From contig JAWXUF010000008.1 in assembly GCA_044432865.1 (NCBI GenBank), positions 1-39,153 of the forward strand: a stretch of 39,153 bases of DNA, written 5' to 3'. Both the position numbers and the translations under genes were made by a program. The stretch comes from JAWXUE01 sp044432865 (GTDB lineage: Bacteria; Bacillota_I; Bacilli_A; Acholeplasmatales; Anaeroplasmataceae). The stretch's first letter is position 1. Each line of letters begins with the position of its first letter. Below, piece after piece: positions 6,359 to 13,843 of the stretch. A model generated the notes under the pieces. That model did not search any database. It saw only the letters and a list, made by a program, of their open reading frames with translations, and had not been told where the DNA came from.

Positions 6359-7936
6359 ATGGAAAATTTATATGATGTTGTAATTATTGGTGGAGGTCCT
6401 GCTGGGTTATCTAGTGCTATTTATTTAGCAAGAGCAAAGTACAAAGTACTTGTTTTAGAAAAAGAAAAATTCGGTGGTCAAATCACTATTACTCATGAAG
6501 TAGTTAACTATCCTGGTATATTTAGTACAAGTGGTGAAGAGTTAACAAAAAGTATGCAAAAACAAGCTCAAAAGTTTGGTGCTGAATTTGCTATTGATGA
6601 AGTTGTTGAATTAAATTTAGATGATAAAGTTAAAGTTATAAAAACAAAAAATAAAGAATATAAAGCTTTAGGTGTTGTTTTAGCTTTAGGTGCTAAACCA
6701 AGAAAGATTGGATTTGATGGCGAAGAAAAATTTATGGGACGTGGAGTTGCTTATTGTGCTACATGTGATGGTGAATTTTTCAAAGATATGGAAGTATATG
6801 TAATTGGTGGAGGATTTGCTGCAGTAGAAGAGGGTATCTTCTTAACTAAATATGCTTCTAAAGTTCATATGATTGTACGTGGTGAAGATTTTACTTGTGC
6901 AGCTACTGTAAGTGATCAAGTGAAAAATAATAAAAAAATTGATGTTTATTTTAATACTGAGGTAGTAAGTGTAGATGGAAATGTACATTTAAATAAAATT
7001 GTATTAAAAAATAATAAATCAAATGAAGTAACAACAAGAGAATTAGACGCATTTGGTGTTTTTGTATTTGCTGGATATGAACCTAATACTAAATGGTTAA
7101 AAGATGTTGAATTAGACAAAGGATATATTGTAACAGATAATAATCAAAAAACTAATTTAAATGGTGTTTATGCTGCTGGTGATGTATGTATTAAAGAATT
7201 AAGACAAGTAGTTACAGCTGTATCTGATGGAGCAATTGCTGCTACATCTCTTGAAAAATATGTTGAGGAATTACATCATGAATTAGATATTCCTGATTTA
7301 GTTCAAAATAAAGTAGAAGTACAAGAAGAAAGTCATGAAGCAGATGATTCATCTTTTATTGATGAAAATATAAAAAATCAATTACAACCTTTATTTGCGA
7401 AATTCGAAAATAATGTAATTGTGAAAGCTCATATTGCTAATGATACTTTAGGAAATGAATTAGATTTCTTTTCTAATGAATTAAAAGATCTTTCTAATAA
7501 AATTCTTGTTGAAAAAGAGAATAGTAATAAATCTTATTTAGAAATATTAAATAGTAATAATGAAACAACAAACATTACGTTTGAAGGTGTACCTGGAGGG
7601 CATGAGTTCATGTCATTTATAGTAGCATTATATAATGTTGCTGGACCAGGTAAAGAAGTATCTAATGATATTAAAGATGAAATTAATAAACTACAAAATG
7701 TAGATTTAAAAGTTTTAATATCTTTATCTTGTACTATGTGTCCTGAAGTTGTTCAAGCGTCGCAACAAATAGCTGCATTAAACAAAAGTGTTTCTGCATC
7801 TATGATTGATATTAATCACAATAAAGAGATAAAAGATAAATACAATGTTATGAGTGTTCCATGTTTAATAATTAATAATGAAGAGGTATCTTTTGGTAAA
7901 AAAGGTATTGAAGACATTCTTAATCTAATTAAATAA
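6359..7936 (+). CDS. AhpF-like reductase with permuted domain order (TrxR, then AhpF-N domain)
   Basis: The 525-residue flavoprotein starts with an FAD Rossmann motif (GGGPAGLSSA, 11-20), carries the active-site CATC pair (Cys133/Cys136), an NADPH-binding GGGFAAVEE, and a closing FAD motif NGVYAAGD, so residues 1-310 are a thioredoxin reductase. After a charged linker, residues about 340-525 are the double-thioredoxin-fold domain normally at the N-terminus of AhpF, with SLSCTMCPEVV (Cys458/Cys461) and cis-Pro motif SVPCL. The order is thus reversed relative to enterobacterial AhpF. It should pass electrons from NAD(P)H through FAD and two dithiols to AhpC, encoded just upstream. The Shine-Dalgarno is AAAGGA. 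The family is known as FAD-dependent oxidoreductase; the permuted layout is seen directly. Confidence 0.92.
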   Translation: MENLYDVVIIGGGPAGLSSAIYLARAKYKVLVLEKEKFGGQITITHEVVNYPGIFSTSGEELTKSMQKQAQKFGAEFAIDEVVELNLDDKVKVIKTKNKEYKALGVVLALGAKPRKIGFDGEEKFMGRGVAYCATCDGEFFKDMEVYVIGGGFAAVEEGIFLTKYASKVHMIVRGEDFTCAATVSDQVKNNKKIDVYFNTEVVSVDGNVHLNKIVLKNNKSNEVTTRELDAFGVFVFAGYEPNTKWLKDVELDKGYIVTDNNQKTNLNGVYAAGDVCIKELRQVVTAVSDGAIAATSLEKYVEELHHELDIPDLVQNKVEVQEESHEADDSSFIDENIKNQLQPLFAKFENNVIVKAHIANDTLGNELDFFSNELKDLSNKILVEKENSNKSYLEILNSNNETTNITFEGVPGGHEFMSFIVALYNVAGPGKEVSNDIKDEINKLQNVDLKVLISLSCTMCPEVVQASQQIAALNKSVSASMIDINHNKEIKDKYNVMSVPCLIINNEEVSFGKKGIEDILNLIK

Positions 7937-7964
7937 TGGCTTAATAAAGAGTTTTTTAAATTTT

Positions 7965-7994
7965 AAATCCCTATTTTATTATAGGGATTTTATT
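7965..7994 (+). terminator. Terminator after AhpF-like gene
   Basis: A perfect 10-bp stem AAATCCCTAT / ATAGGGATTT with a 6-nt loop and a T-rich tail. Confidence 0.85.
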
Positions 7995-8005
7995 TATTTA
8001 TATAG

Positions 8006-8076
8006 TTGAATGAATATTCAATTAACTATTGACATATACTAATACTGTGGTAAAATATAGTTGAATAAACATTCAA
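8006..8076 (+). promoter_or_regulatory. Metallothionein-arsR promoter with two ArsR-type operators
   Basis: Two copies of TTGAAT-N4-ATTCAA (8006-8021 and 8061-8076) bracket a promoter with -35 TTGACA (8029-8034) and -10 TAAAAT (8051-8056). Such imperfect TGAA/TTCA repeats are typical ArsR/SmtB operators, and an ArsR gene is in this operon, so metal-relieved autorepression is the natural model. Confidence 0.82.
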
Positions 8077-8095
8077 TTGAAAGGAAGTGAATTAT

Positions 8096-8299
8096 ATGCC
8101 TTGTAACTGTAATGAAGAAAAAGTATGCAACTGTGGTCCTGCTTGTACATGTGGTGATAACTGCAATTGTACAGCTGATAACAAATGTCATGATAACTGT
8201 TCTTGTGGTGGAAGCTGCAACTGTGAATCTTGTACATGTGGAGACAACTGTAACTGTACAACTGATAACAAATGTTGTGAGTCTTGTACTTGCTGCTAA
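8096..8299 (+). CDS. Metallothionein-like protein, 22 Cys in 67 residues
   Basis: The ATG at 8096 is preceded by AAGGAAGTG; a GTG at 8087 overlaps that Shine-Dalgarno and is rejected as the start. The protein has 22 Cys and one His in 67 residues, mostly as C-x-C pairs, with no aromatic residue. A 15-residue unit CTCGDNCNCT-DNKC occurs twice (residues 17-31 and 46-60), so the gene grew by internal duplication. It should bind a cluster of d10 metal ions such as Zn, Cd or Cu(I), in the cytoplasm. It does not resemble the SmtA or MymT metallothioneins I know, so the family may be unclassified. It is followed by a hairpin and the ArsR gene. Confidence 0.88.
   Translation: MPCNCNEEKVCNCGPACTCGDNCNCTADNKCHDNCSCGGSCNCESCTCGDNCNCTTDNKCCESCTCC
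8144..8275 (+). repeat. Internal duplication within the metallothionein-like gene
   Basis: The 45-bp segments at 8144-8188 and 8231-8275 encode the same 15 residues except one Ala/Thr change, offset by 87 bp. Synonymous differences show the duplication is not recent. Confidence 0.8.
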
Positions 8300-8306
8300 T
8301 TTAATA

Positions 8307-8340
8307 AATAAGAATAGAGAAATCTATTCTTATTTTAATT
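8307..8340 (+). terminator. Attenuator-like hairpin inside metallothionein-arsR operon
   Basis: A perfect 12-bp stem AATAAGAATAGA / TCTATTCTTATT with a GAAA tetraloop, followed by a short T-containing run. A partial terminator here would give high metallothionein and low repressor levels; it may also stabilise the 3' end of the first gene. Confidence 0.6.
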
Positions 8341-8354
8341 AAGGAGGAAAATTT

Positions 8355-8729
8355 ATGAGTTCAAAATGCTGTTGTACTAATGAAAATGCAAAATGTGATT
8401 GTGCAATTATTCATAAAACTGAAGTTGATAATACTAAAGAGAATATGCTTAATGAAGAAAAGATTTCTAAAGTTGTAAGTTTACATAAAGTACTTGCTGA
8501 TCAAACTAGAATGAAAATTTTATTAGCGTTAAGTATTGAACAATTATGTGTATGCGATATTGCTAATGTACTTGATATGACTAAGTCTGCTGTATCTCAT
8601 CAACTAAAGGTACTAAGAGAGAATAATCTAATTAAGTTTACAAAATCTGGTAAGAATTGTTATTATTCGTTAACTGATTCTAATGTAAATAAAATAATTG
8701 ATATTACTATTGAGTATATTGAAGGATAA
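8355..8729 (+). CDS. ArsR/SmtB-family metal-responsive repressor
   Basis: The 124-residue protein starts at an ATG with Shine-Dalgarno AAGGAGG. The metal-sensing motif ELCVCD-type (LCVCDIA, Cys65/Cys67) sits in the helix preceding the helix-turn-helix (NVLDMTKSAVSHQLKVL), as in CadC and ArsR. The N-terminal extension adds CCC (5-7) and CDC (14-16), which in CadC-type sensors complete a four-Cys site for Cd, Pb or Zn. The C-terminal alpha-5 His/Asp zinc site of SmtB is not evident. It should bind the two TTGAAT-N4-ATTCAA sites upstream and release on metal, inducing the metallothionein-like protein. Confidence 0.92.
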   Translation: MSSKCCCTNENAKCDCAIIHKTEVDNTKENMLNEEKISKVVSLHKVLADQTRMKILLALSIEQLCVCDIANVLDMTKSAVSHQLKVLRENNLIKFTKSGKNCYYSLTDSNVNKIIDITIEYIEG

Positions 8730-8764
8730 AAGAAACTAAATTTTATTTTAGTTTCTTTTTTCTT
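8728..8764 (+). terminator. Terminator after arsR-family gene
   Basis: The 13-bp stem AAAAGAAACTAAA / TTTAGTTTCTTTT with a 6-nt loop and T run, overlapping the stop codon of the repressor gene. Confidence 0.85.
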
Positions 8765-8775
8765 TATCATATTCT

Positions 8776-8826
8776 TTGACTATAAAATATGGAAGTGATA
8801 ATATGAAAGTAAGCATATGCTTACTT
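8776..8826 (+). promoter_or_regulatory. ZIP transporter promoter with AGTAAGC operator, copy 3
   Basis: The -35 TTGACT (8776-8781), a 17-nt spacer and -10 TAATAT (8799-8804) are followed after 3 nt by AGTAAGC-ATAT-GCTTACT (8808-8825). With flanking A/T the site is a fully symmetrical 20-mer (8807-8826). An open reading frame can be drawn through this region, but it is promoter, not coding. Confidence 0.88.
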
Positions 8827-8841
8827 GAAAGGATTGATAGT

Positions 8842-9624
8842 ATGAATGATATTTTATTAGCATTTTTAATGACATTAATAGCTGGTATATGTACTGGTAT
8901 AGGGAGTTTAATTGCTTTTTTTTCTAAAAGTACAAATAAAACTTTTTTATCAGTTAGTTTAGGATTTTCAGCTGGTGTAATGATATACGTTTCAATGATA
9001 GAAATTTTTCCTAAAGCACAAGAATCATTAAGTTTTGATCTTGGAGAAAAAATGGGAAGTATAATTACTGTTGTAGCTTTTTTTGGTGGAATGTTATTTA
9101 TTGCATTAATTGATAAACTAGTACCAAAGGATGTTAACCCTCATGAAATAGTAACAGAAGAGAATAAAAAATCTAAATTAATGAGAATGGGTGTATTTAC
9201 AGCTTTAGCAATAGCAATACATAATTTCCCCGAAGGATTAGCAACATTTGTTTCTGTATTACAAGATCCATATTTAGCTATTCCGATTGTATTTGCAATT
9301 GCATTACATAATATTCCAGAAGGAATTGCAGTATCTGTACCTATATATCATGCCACTGGTTCAAAAAAGAAGGCATTTATTTATTCATTTTTATCTGGAT
9401 TAACAGAACCAATAGGAGCATTAGTAGGTTGGTTAATATTAATGCCTATAATGTCTGAAACAGTATTTGGAATAATATTCGCTGGTGTAGCAGGTATAAT
9501 GGTATTCATTTCTTTAGATGAATTACTTCCTTGTGCGAAAGAATATGGTAAACATCATCATGCAATTTATGGTTTAGTTGCTGGGATGATCGTTATGGCA
9601 GTAAGTTTATTACTATTTATATAA
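8842..9624 (+). CDS. ZIP-family metal transporter (ZupT/GufA type)
   Basis: The start is ATG 8842, with AAAGGA at 8828-8833, because upstream in-frame starts fall in the promoter and operator. The 260-residue protein has about eight membrane helices and the two ZIP signature motifs HNFPEG (127-132) and HNIPEG (156-161), whose His and Glu form the metal site. ZupT-type ZIP proteins import divalent Zn, Fe, Mn or Co. The palindromic operator suggests control by metal availability, with repression when the metal is plentiful; that part is inference. It is the only clear metal importer in the window and so the best clue to the shared regulon. Confidence 0.93.
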   Translation: MNDILLAFLMTLIAGICTGIGSLIAFFSKSTNKTFLSVSLGFSAGVMIYVSMIEIFPKAQESLSFDLGEKMGSIITVVAFFGGMLFIALIDKLVPKDVNPHEIVTEENKKSKLMRMGVFTALAIAIHNFPEGLATFVSVLQDPYLAIPIVFAIALHNIPEGIAVSVPIYHATGSKKKAFIYSFLSGLTEPIGALVGWLILMPIMSETVFGIIFAGVAGIMVFISLDELLPCAKEYGKHHHAIYGLVAGMIVMAVSLLLFI

Positions 9625-9629
9625 AAAGA

Positions 9630-9663
9630 AAAATCACAAATGAAATATATCATTTGTGATTTT
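9630..9663. terminator. Bidirectional terminator between convergent genes
   Basis: A perfect 14-bp stem AAAATCACAAATGA / TCATTTGTGATTTT with a 6-nt loop, flanked by A-rich and T-rich runs, serving the ZIP gene and the opposing flavodoxin-like gene. Confidence 0.85.
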
Positions 9664-9666
9664 ATT

Positions 9667-10116
9667 TTATAAACTATTTACTAATTTAGTTAAATCAGAT
9701 TCTAAAGGTCTGTTTAATGACTCATCTAATAAAGGTTTCATTGAATCAAAATTAGGATTTGTTTCTTGTAATGCTTTCATTTTTTGTTCTGATACTTTAG
9801 CTTGGCATACGAATTCCCCAATAATTGTATTAGAAGAATTAATGTTTGCTTTAACGTTTGTTAAAATTTCATTATAAAATTCATCAGTGTTATTATAACC
9901 GCAAGTTCCGAATAAAAATACTTTTTTATCGTTTAAACTTTCTAATAATCTTTTAACATCATCAGAACAACTATTTTTTGTTGTCCAAAATCCTACATAA
10001 ACTGTATCGCTATTAACTTCTTTGATTTTACCGCAATATTCAGCATTAATTTTATCATTGATAAGTTCTGCTAATTTTTTTGTGTTTCCTGAAATACTAC
10101 TATACATAATTTCCAT
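9667..10116 (-). CDS. Flavodoxin-like protein (GFWT type)
   Basis: The start is ATG 10116 with Shine-Dalgarno GAGGTG and a 6-nt spacer; a GTG at 10125 overlaps that Shine-Dalgarno. The 149-residue protein has a flavodoxin phosphate loop (YSSISGNTKKLA), then VYVGFWTTKNSCSDD, KVFLFGTCGY and GEFVCQAKVS. These mark the flavodoxin-like subfamily with GFWT-K-C and GxFxCQ motifs, related to the protein at 4048-4575 and probably a reductase partner rather than a general carrier. I recall similar small flavodoxins beside bilirubin reductase (BilS), but no such reductase is visible here. A good promoter lies upstream, without the AGTAAGC operator. Confidence 0.85.
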   Translation of the reverse strand: MEIMYSSISGNTKKLAELINDKINAEYCGKIKEVNSDTVYVGFWTTKNSCSDDVKRLLESLNDKKVFLFGTCGYNNTDEFYNEILTNVKANINSSNTIIGEFVCQAKVSEQKMKALQETNPNFDSMKPLLDESLNRPLESDLTKLVNSL

Positions 10117-10134
10117 ATTATTCACCTCACTTGA

Positions 10135-10163
10135 ATTATATATTAGTATGTTTCGATTGTAAA
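10135..10163 (-). promoter_or_regulatory. Promoter of the flavodoxin-like gene at 9667-10116
   Basis: On the minus strand, -35 TTTACA (10163-10158), a 17-nt spacer and -10 TATAAT (10140-10135). The leader would be very short, with the Shine-Dalgarno starting almost at the transcription start. Confidence 0.7.
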
Positions 10164-10468
10164 ATAATATGCTTATTTATATTTTTTGACATGTATATTT
10201 TAAAATTATTTAAAAATTGATTTCTGATTTACTTATGATTTAATTGATTATAACAAAGCATTTGATGATGTTTATAAAGTATTAAAATTAATTCTATTAT
10301 AATATTTAAATGTTTCAAATAAGAAAAAATGCTATTTTATGGAGAACTATTTATTAATTTATTTAATTTTAAGCTATCCAACAAATTAAAAAGCAATGAT
10401 CTAAAAAAAAATTATTGACGTATTTGTTTCATTAACTGGTTTATTATTATTTTTTTTATGTTAATAAA
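10164..10468. other. AT-rich intergenic stretch with no gene recognised
   Basis: All frames are broken by stops; the longest readable piece is about 24 codons (near 10222-10293) without a Shine-Dalgarno. No strong hairpin, tRNA or riboswitch-like structure was recognised. It may be spacer or the eroded remains of a gene. Confidence 0.5.
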
Positions 10469-10522
10469 TTGACATTAATAAATTTTTAATGTAAAATTAA
10501 CAAGAGTAAGCGAAAACTTACT
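10469..10522 (+). promoter_or_regulatory. Lipoprotein-ABC operon promoter with AGTAAGC operator, copy 4
   Basis: The -35 TTGACA (10469-10474), a 17-nt spacer and -10 TAAAAT (10492-10497) are followed after 7 nt by AGTAAGC-GAAA-ACTTACT (10505-10522). One base of the right arm deviates (A for G), so binding may be weaker than at the other three sites. Confidence 0.82.
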
Positions 10523-10546
10523 ATCAAATTGAAGGAGGAAATATAT

Positions 10547-11260
10547 ATGAAAAAATTATTATTAACAATAGGTGTTGTAGTTGCTGCAACACAATTAACT
10601 GCTTGTGCAGAAGATCCAGTGAAAATGACATTTGTTGGGACGTATGAAATCAATAGTCCGTATATGGGGATTATGGGTGGAGGACACCTTATCAATTTTA
10701 ACAACGATGGGACTTTAGATATTTATGCAGCTTTCTATGGTGAAGTGGCTGGTGCTTCAATGAATCACATGGAAGGTACATATACAATTGATGGGGACGA
10801 TGTTTCAATTGAATACTCATTTGATGATACTGACTACGAAACTTCATTTACTTTAACTGATGAAACATTTGCAACTAAAATCTATTTAGGTGCTTCTATG
10901 CCAAGTTCTGATGTAACTTATTATCAAATTGATACTTTATCTTTTGATAAAGATTCTAAAGTTTCAATTGGTACAATAAATAATAATGGTAAACCATTAG
11001 CGTATGCTGTTGAATTAAAAACAAATAACACATTCAACTTTTCAGGGTTAATTAATACTACAAAAGTAACATTAAGTGGTGAATACAGTGTTCCTGTTGT
11101 TGATGTAACAGAAGATGATACAATTACATTTACATATAAAACGAATAATACTGAAAGAGAAGAATCATTCAACTATAATACTACTGAATATTTTTCGTTC
11201 AATTTAATTCATTCAGCAAATACATTCGATACTAATGTTAAATTAGTTAGATTTCAATAA
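10547..11260 (+). CDS. Lipoprotein with two lipocalin-like beta-rich repeats
   Basis: The ATG at 10547 has Shine-Dalgarno AAGGAGG; an upstream TTG overlaps it. The 237-residue protein has a lipoprotein signal peptide with lipobox LTAC (Cys20). The mature part is rich in Thr, Asn, Asp and Tyr with alternating polar and hydrophobic residues, and seems to contain two related beta domains (about 28-125 and 130-237), each with a G-T-Y/G-E-Y strand and a threonine-rich closing part. This looks lipocalin-like but I do not recognise a named family. It is first in the ABC importer operon, anchored outside the membrane, so a substrate- or chelate-binding accessory role is plausible. Confidence 0.75.
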   Translation: MKKLLLTIGVVVAATQLTACAEDPVKMTFVGTYEINSPYMGIMGGGHLINFNNDGTLDIYAAFYGEVAGASMNHMEGTYTIDGDDVSIEYSFDDTDYETSFTLTDETFATKIYLGASMPSSDVTYYQIDTLSFDKDSKVSIGTINNNGKPLAYAVELKTNNTFNFSGLINTTKVTLSGEYSVPVVDVTEDDTITFTYKTNNTEREESFNYNTTEYFSFNLIHSANTFDTNVKLVRFQ

Positions 11261-11271
11261 GGAGAAAAATA

Positions 11272-11940
11272 ATGGAAAAATTAAATAAATTTGTAGAGTG
11301 GGCTTATAAAGCACGCGGAAATACTGTTAAAAAATTAGCTGCTGGAGAGCAATTAACTCCTGAAAAAATGTTTTTAAGTTTTATGTCTCATAATCCGATT
11401 TTCATTTCTAATGGACCTGCTGGATTAAATGGTTCTGTAAAAGGTGTAGGATTTGCACCTAAAGAAGAATTCATGGAAAAAATGCTTGAAAAATTTGAAG
11501 CGCATATTGCTACTTATGTACCTGGTGATAAGACATATCAAGATAGAGCGTTAACTTTATTAATTGAATGTATCTATGGTGATGAAGCACAAAAAAATAT
11601 TGATTTCACAAAATTATATGGTGTTGAAATGGCTTACCAAAAATCATATGAAAATTATATGGATAATTCTCAAGCAACAATGGTATTTTACCAACCACCT
11701 GTAATTTCTTATGAAGTTAGAGGGCAAATGAAATTAATTGGTGAAAGACATGATAAAGATGCTGTAGTTAATATTGATGAATTGCCATTAATCCAAAGAT
11801 ATTTAAATGCAATTCATGACGTTTACCATTCTCCAAATAGAGAAAGATGGAAAACAAGAATGGCTTATCAATTCACAATCGAAGAAATTTATGATAAATC
11901 TGTAACTCCAAATGGTTGGGGTACAAAAGTAGAGTTATAA
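11272..11940 (+). CDS. Unrecognised cytosolic protein in ABC importer operon
   Basis: The 222-residue protein starts at an ATG with Shine-Dalgarno AAGGAG. It has no signal peptide or membrane segment. Noticeable parts are VEWAYKARGNTVKKLA near the N-terminus, a beta-like ATMVFYQPPVISYEVRGQ in the middle, and a charged C-terminal helix with YHSPNRERWKTRM followed by IEEIYDKSVTP. The middle strand pattern vaguely recalls FMN-binding split barrels, but I cannot assign it. It lies 11 nt after the lipoprotein gene and 1 nt before the binding-protein gene, so it belongs to the importer operon. A role in processing the imported compound is possible and unproven. Confidence 0.85.
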   Translation: MEKLNKFVEWAYKARGNTVKKLAAGEQLTPEKMFLSFMSHNPIFISNGPAGLNGSVKGVGFAPKEEFMEKMLEKFEAHIATYVPGDKTYQDRALTLLIECIYGDEAQKNIDFTKLYGVEMAYQKSYENYMDNSQATMVFYQPPVISYEVRGQMKLIGERHDKDAVVNIDELPLIQRYLNAIHDVYHSPNRERWKTRMAYQFTIEEIYDKSVTPNGWGTKVEL

Positions 11941-11941
11941 T

Positions 11942-13825
11942 ATGAAAAAAATATTATTAACTGTACTACTTGTAATTACTGCAACTACAGTTACTGCATG
12001 TGGAAGAGGGAATAAATATCCAGACGCTCTTACGATCGGTACGGAAGATGTTCCTAAAACATTAAATCCATATGCATCTGCGGATTCAGCAAATTTATTT
12101 GTTACTGGGAAAATTTACAATTCATTATTAGGAACTCATGTAGTTCCTTTAGATTATGAAGAAGGAAAAGACTATTTCTTTGAAGATGGTTCTAAATATA
12201 TTCCTGTAGATTCTAATGATAATTATTATTTATTTGAAGATGGCCTAGTAAAAAAAGAAGGAGCTTATCCTAAAGTTGGAAACAGTATTTATGGATTAGA
12301 ATTCTTTTCTCCAACAACTGAGCAATACGAAAAGCAATTAAGCGATAAGAAAATTGTTTTTGGTTTCGATGAAGTTGGAAATGTTTTAGATGAAACTATC
12401 GATGAATTCGAAAAACGTCGTGAGGAATCTGTACCTGCTGACGATTGGATGCGTTACAGATTTGAAGTTGATACAAGATACTCTTGGAATGATGGAGAAG
12501 AATTTTCTGCTGAAGATATTGTATTTACATTCCAATACGCATTAAAATACGCTGGACAAATGGGTAGTATCGCAATGTTCTTAACAAATTATATAAATTG
12601 TTATGAAGAAAATGGTGATTTTATTTTAGAACTTGCTTCTAATAAACTATCAGACATTAAAACAATTTGTAATTCAATTATAATTGTTCCAAAACATATT
12701 TGGAGTTCAGTTTCAAATGTTGATTCATTTAGTAATTTAACTAATCCTGTTGGAACTGGTCCTTACAAATTAGTTCAAAATGGATTTATTTCTGATGCAT
12801 CTGTTGCATTAGAATTTAGAGATGATTATAATGAAGAATTAACTAAAGAGTTATTTGCATATGAACCAATTGAACATATCTTCTTAACTAAATTAGCTAA
12901 TGAAGAAATTATGTTAAATGCATTAAATAAAGGTGATATTGATACTACATTAAATAGTTTCACTGTTACAAAAGTGAATTCTTTAAAAGGTAATTCAACT
13001 TATAGCAATTTAAACATTGCTACTTCACCAAGTTCTTTTGTTACAACTTTAGCAATGAACGTTGGAGAAAATGGAATTTTCAAAGATTTAGATGTTGAAA
13101 TAAGAGAAGCAATCTCTTTAGCAATTGATCAACAATCTTTAATTGATACTTACCTTTACGGTGAAGGTACTACTGTAGGTAGCGGACTAGTTACAAGCGG
13201 TTTAGTACATTCTTTAACAGATAGTAATGGTAATTATTTAGAAAAAGAAACTAATATTGAAAGAGCTAATGAAATATTAGAAAAGTATTACCCATTAGTA
13301 AATGGTAAGAGAGATTTCAATTTAAAAATTTGGGGTCTATCAACTAGTGAAGTATTAATTAATACTATTGCAACAATGTTGAATACAAATTTAAGTATTA
13401 ATGTTTCTTTTGATTTATGTACAGGAGATTTTGCTGAATTAATCAAGCAAAGAAATAGCCCTGATTTTAATATGGTTATAAACTCTGTATCATTTAATAT
13501 GGAACAATTATTAATGTTTGATGCAAGATTTGGTACATATTCTAATGGTAGTCCTAGAGTTTGGAATATCACAGGAGTATCAAATAACGAACTTAGCTCA
13601 ATGATGAGTGATATGGATACTGCAAAAACTTTTGCTGAACAATTATACTATTGTAAACAAGTACAAGAGATGGTTGCAGAAGAGTATGTTGAGATTCCAT
13701 TATATTCTTCAATGGTATATTCAATTTACCAAGAGAGTAGATATAGCGGTTGGGTACAAACATCAACTGGTTCGATTTTAAATAGTTTAAGTTTAAAATA
13801 TATTCAATTAAATAAAGAAGTATAA
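11942..13825 (+). CDS. ABC importer substrate-binding lipoprotein (SBP family 5, OppA/NikA type)
   Basis: The 627-residue protein has a signal peptide with lipobox VTAC (Cys20). It then reads as a family 5 solute-binding protein: TIGTEDVPKTLNPY at the start of the mature chain, RYSWNDGEEFSAEDIVFTFQYAL, NPVGTGPYKL, and REAISLAIDQQSL in the second lobe. The first lobe contains an acidic insertion around residues 75-165. Family 5 proteins bind peptides, nickel-chelates, opine metallophores, or sugars, and pass them to OppB/C-type permeases. The substrate cannot be read from sequence. Shared control with a ZIP transporter makes a metal-chelate or metallophore worth considering beside the default of peptides. 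Confidence 0.93.
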   Translation: MKKILLTVLLVITATTVTACGRGNKYPDALTIGTEDVPKTLNPYASADSANLFVTGKIYNSLLGTHVVPLDYEEGKDYFFEDGSKYIPVDSNDNYYLFEDGLVKKEGAYPKVGNSIYGLEFFSPTTEQYEKQLSDKKIVFGFDEVGNVLDETIDEFEKRREESVPADDWMRYRFEVDTRYSWNDGEEFSAEDIVFTFQYALKYAGQMGSIAMFLTNYINCYEENGDFILELASNKLSDIKTICNSIIIVPKHIWSSVSNVDSFSNLTNPVGTGPYKLVQNGFISDASVALEFRDDYNEELTKELFAYEPIEHIFLTKLANEEIMLNALNKGDIDTTLNSFTVTKVNSLKGNSTYSNLNIATSPSSFVTTLAMNVGENGIFKDLDVEIREAISLAIDQQSLIDTYLYGEGTTVGSGLVTSGLVHSLTDSNGNYLEKETNIERANEILEKYYPLVNGKRDFNLKIWGLSTSEVLINTIATMLNTNLSINVSFDLCTGDFAELIKQRNSPDFNMVINSVSFNMEQLLMFDARFGTYSNGSPRVWNITGVSNNELSSMMSDMDTAKTFAEQLYYCKQVQEMVAEEYVEIPLYSSMVYSIYQESRYSGWVQTSTGSILNSLSLKYIQLNKEV

Positions 13826-13843
13826 AAAAGAAGGTGTAGCAAG

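Noticed and set aside
8112..8342. Second plus-strand frame over the metallothionein gene
   Set aside because: Frame-shifted shadow of the Cys codon repeats; no Shine-Dalgarno and no sensible protein.
8776..8841. N-terminal extension of the ZIP transporter frame
   Set aside because: This stretch contains the -35, -10 and operator; the Shine-Dalgarno-supported start is 8842.
10222..10293. Short frame in the intergenic region, reading like a gene fragment
   Set aside because: About 24 codons between stops with no start site or similarity I could recognise; may be chance in AT-rich DNA.
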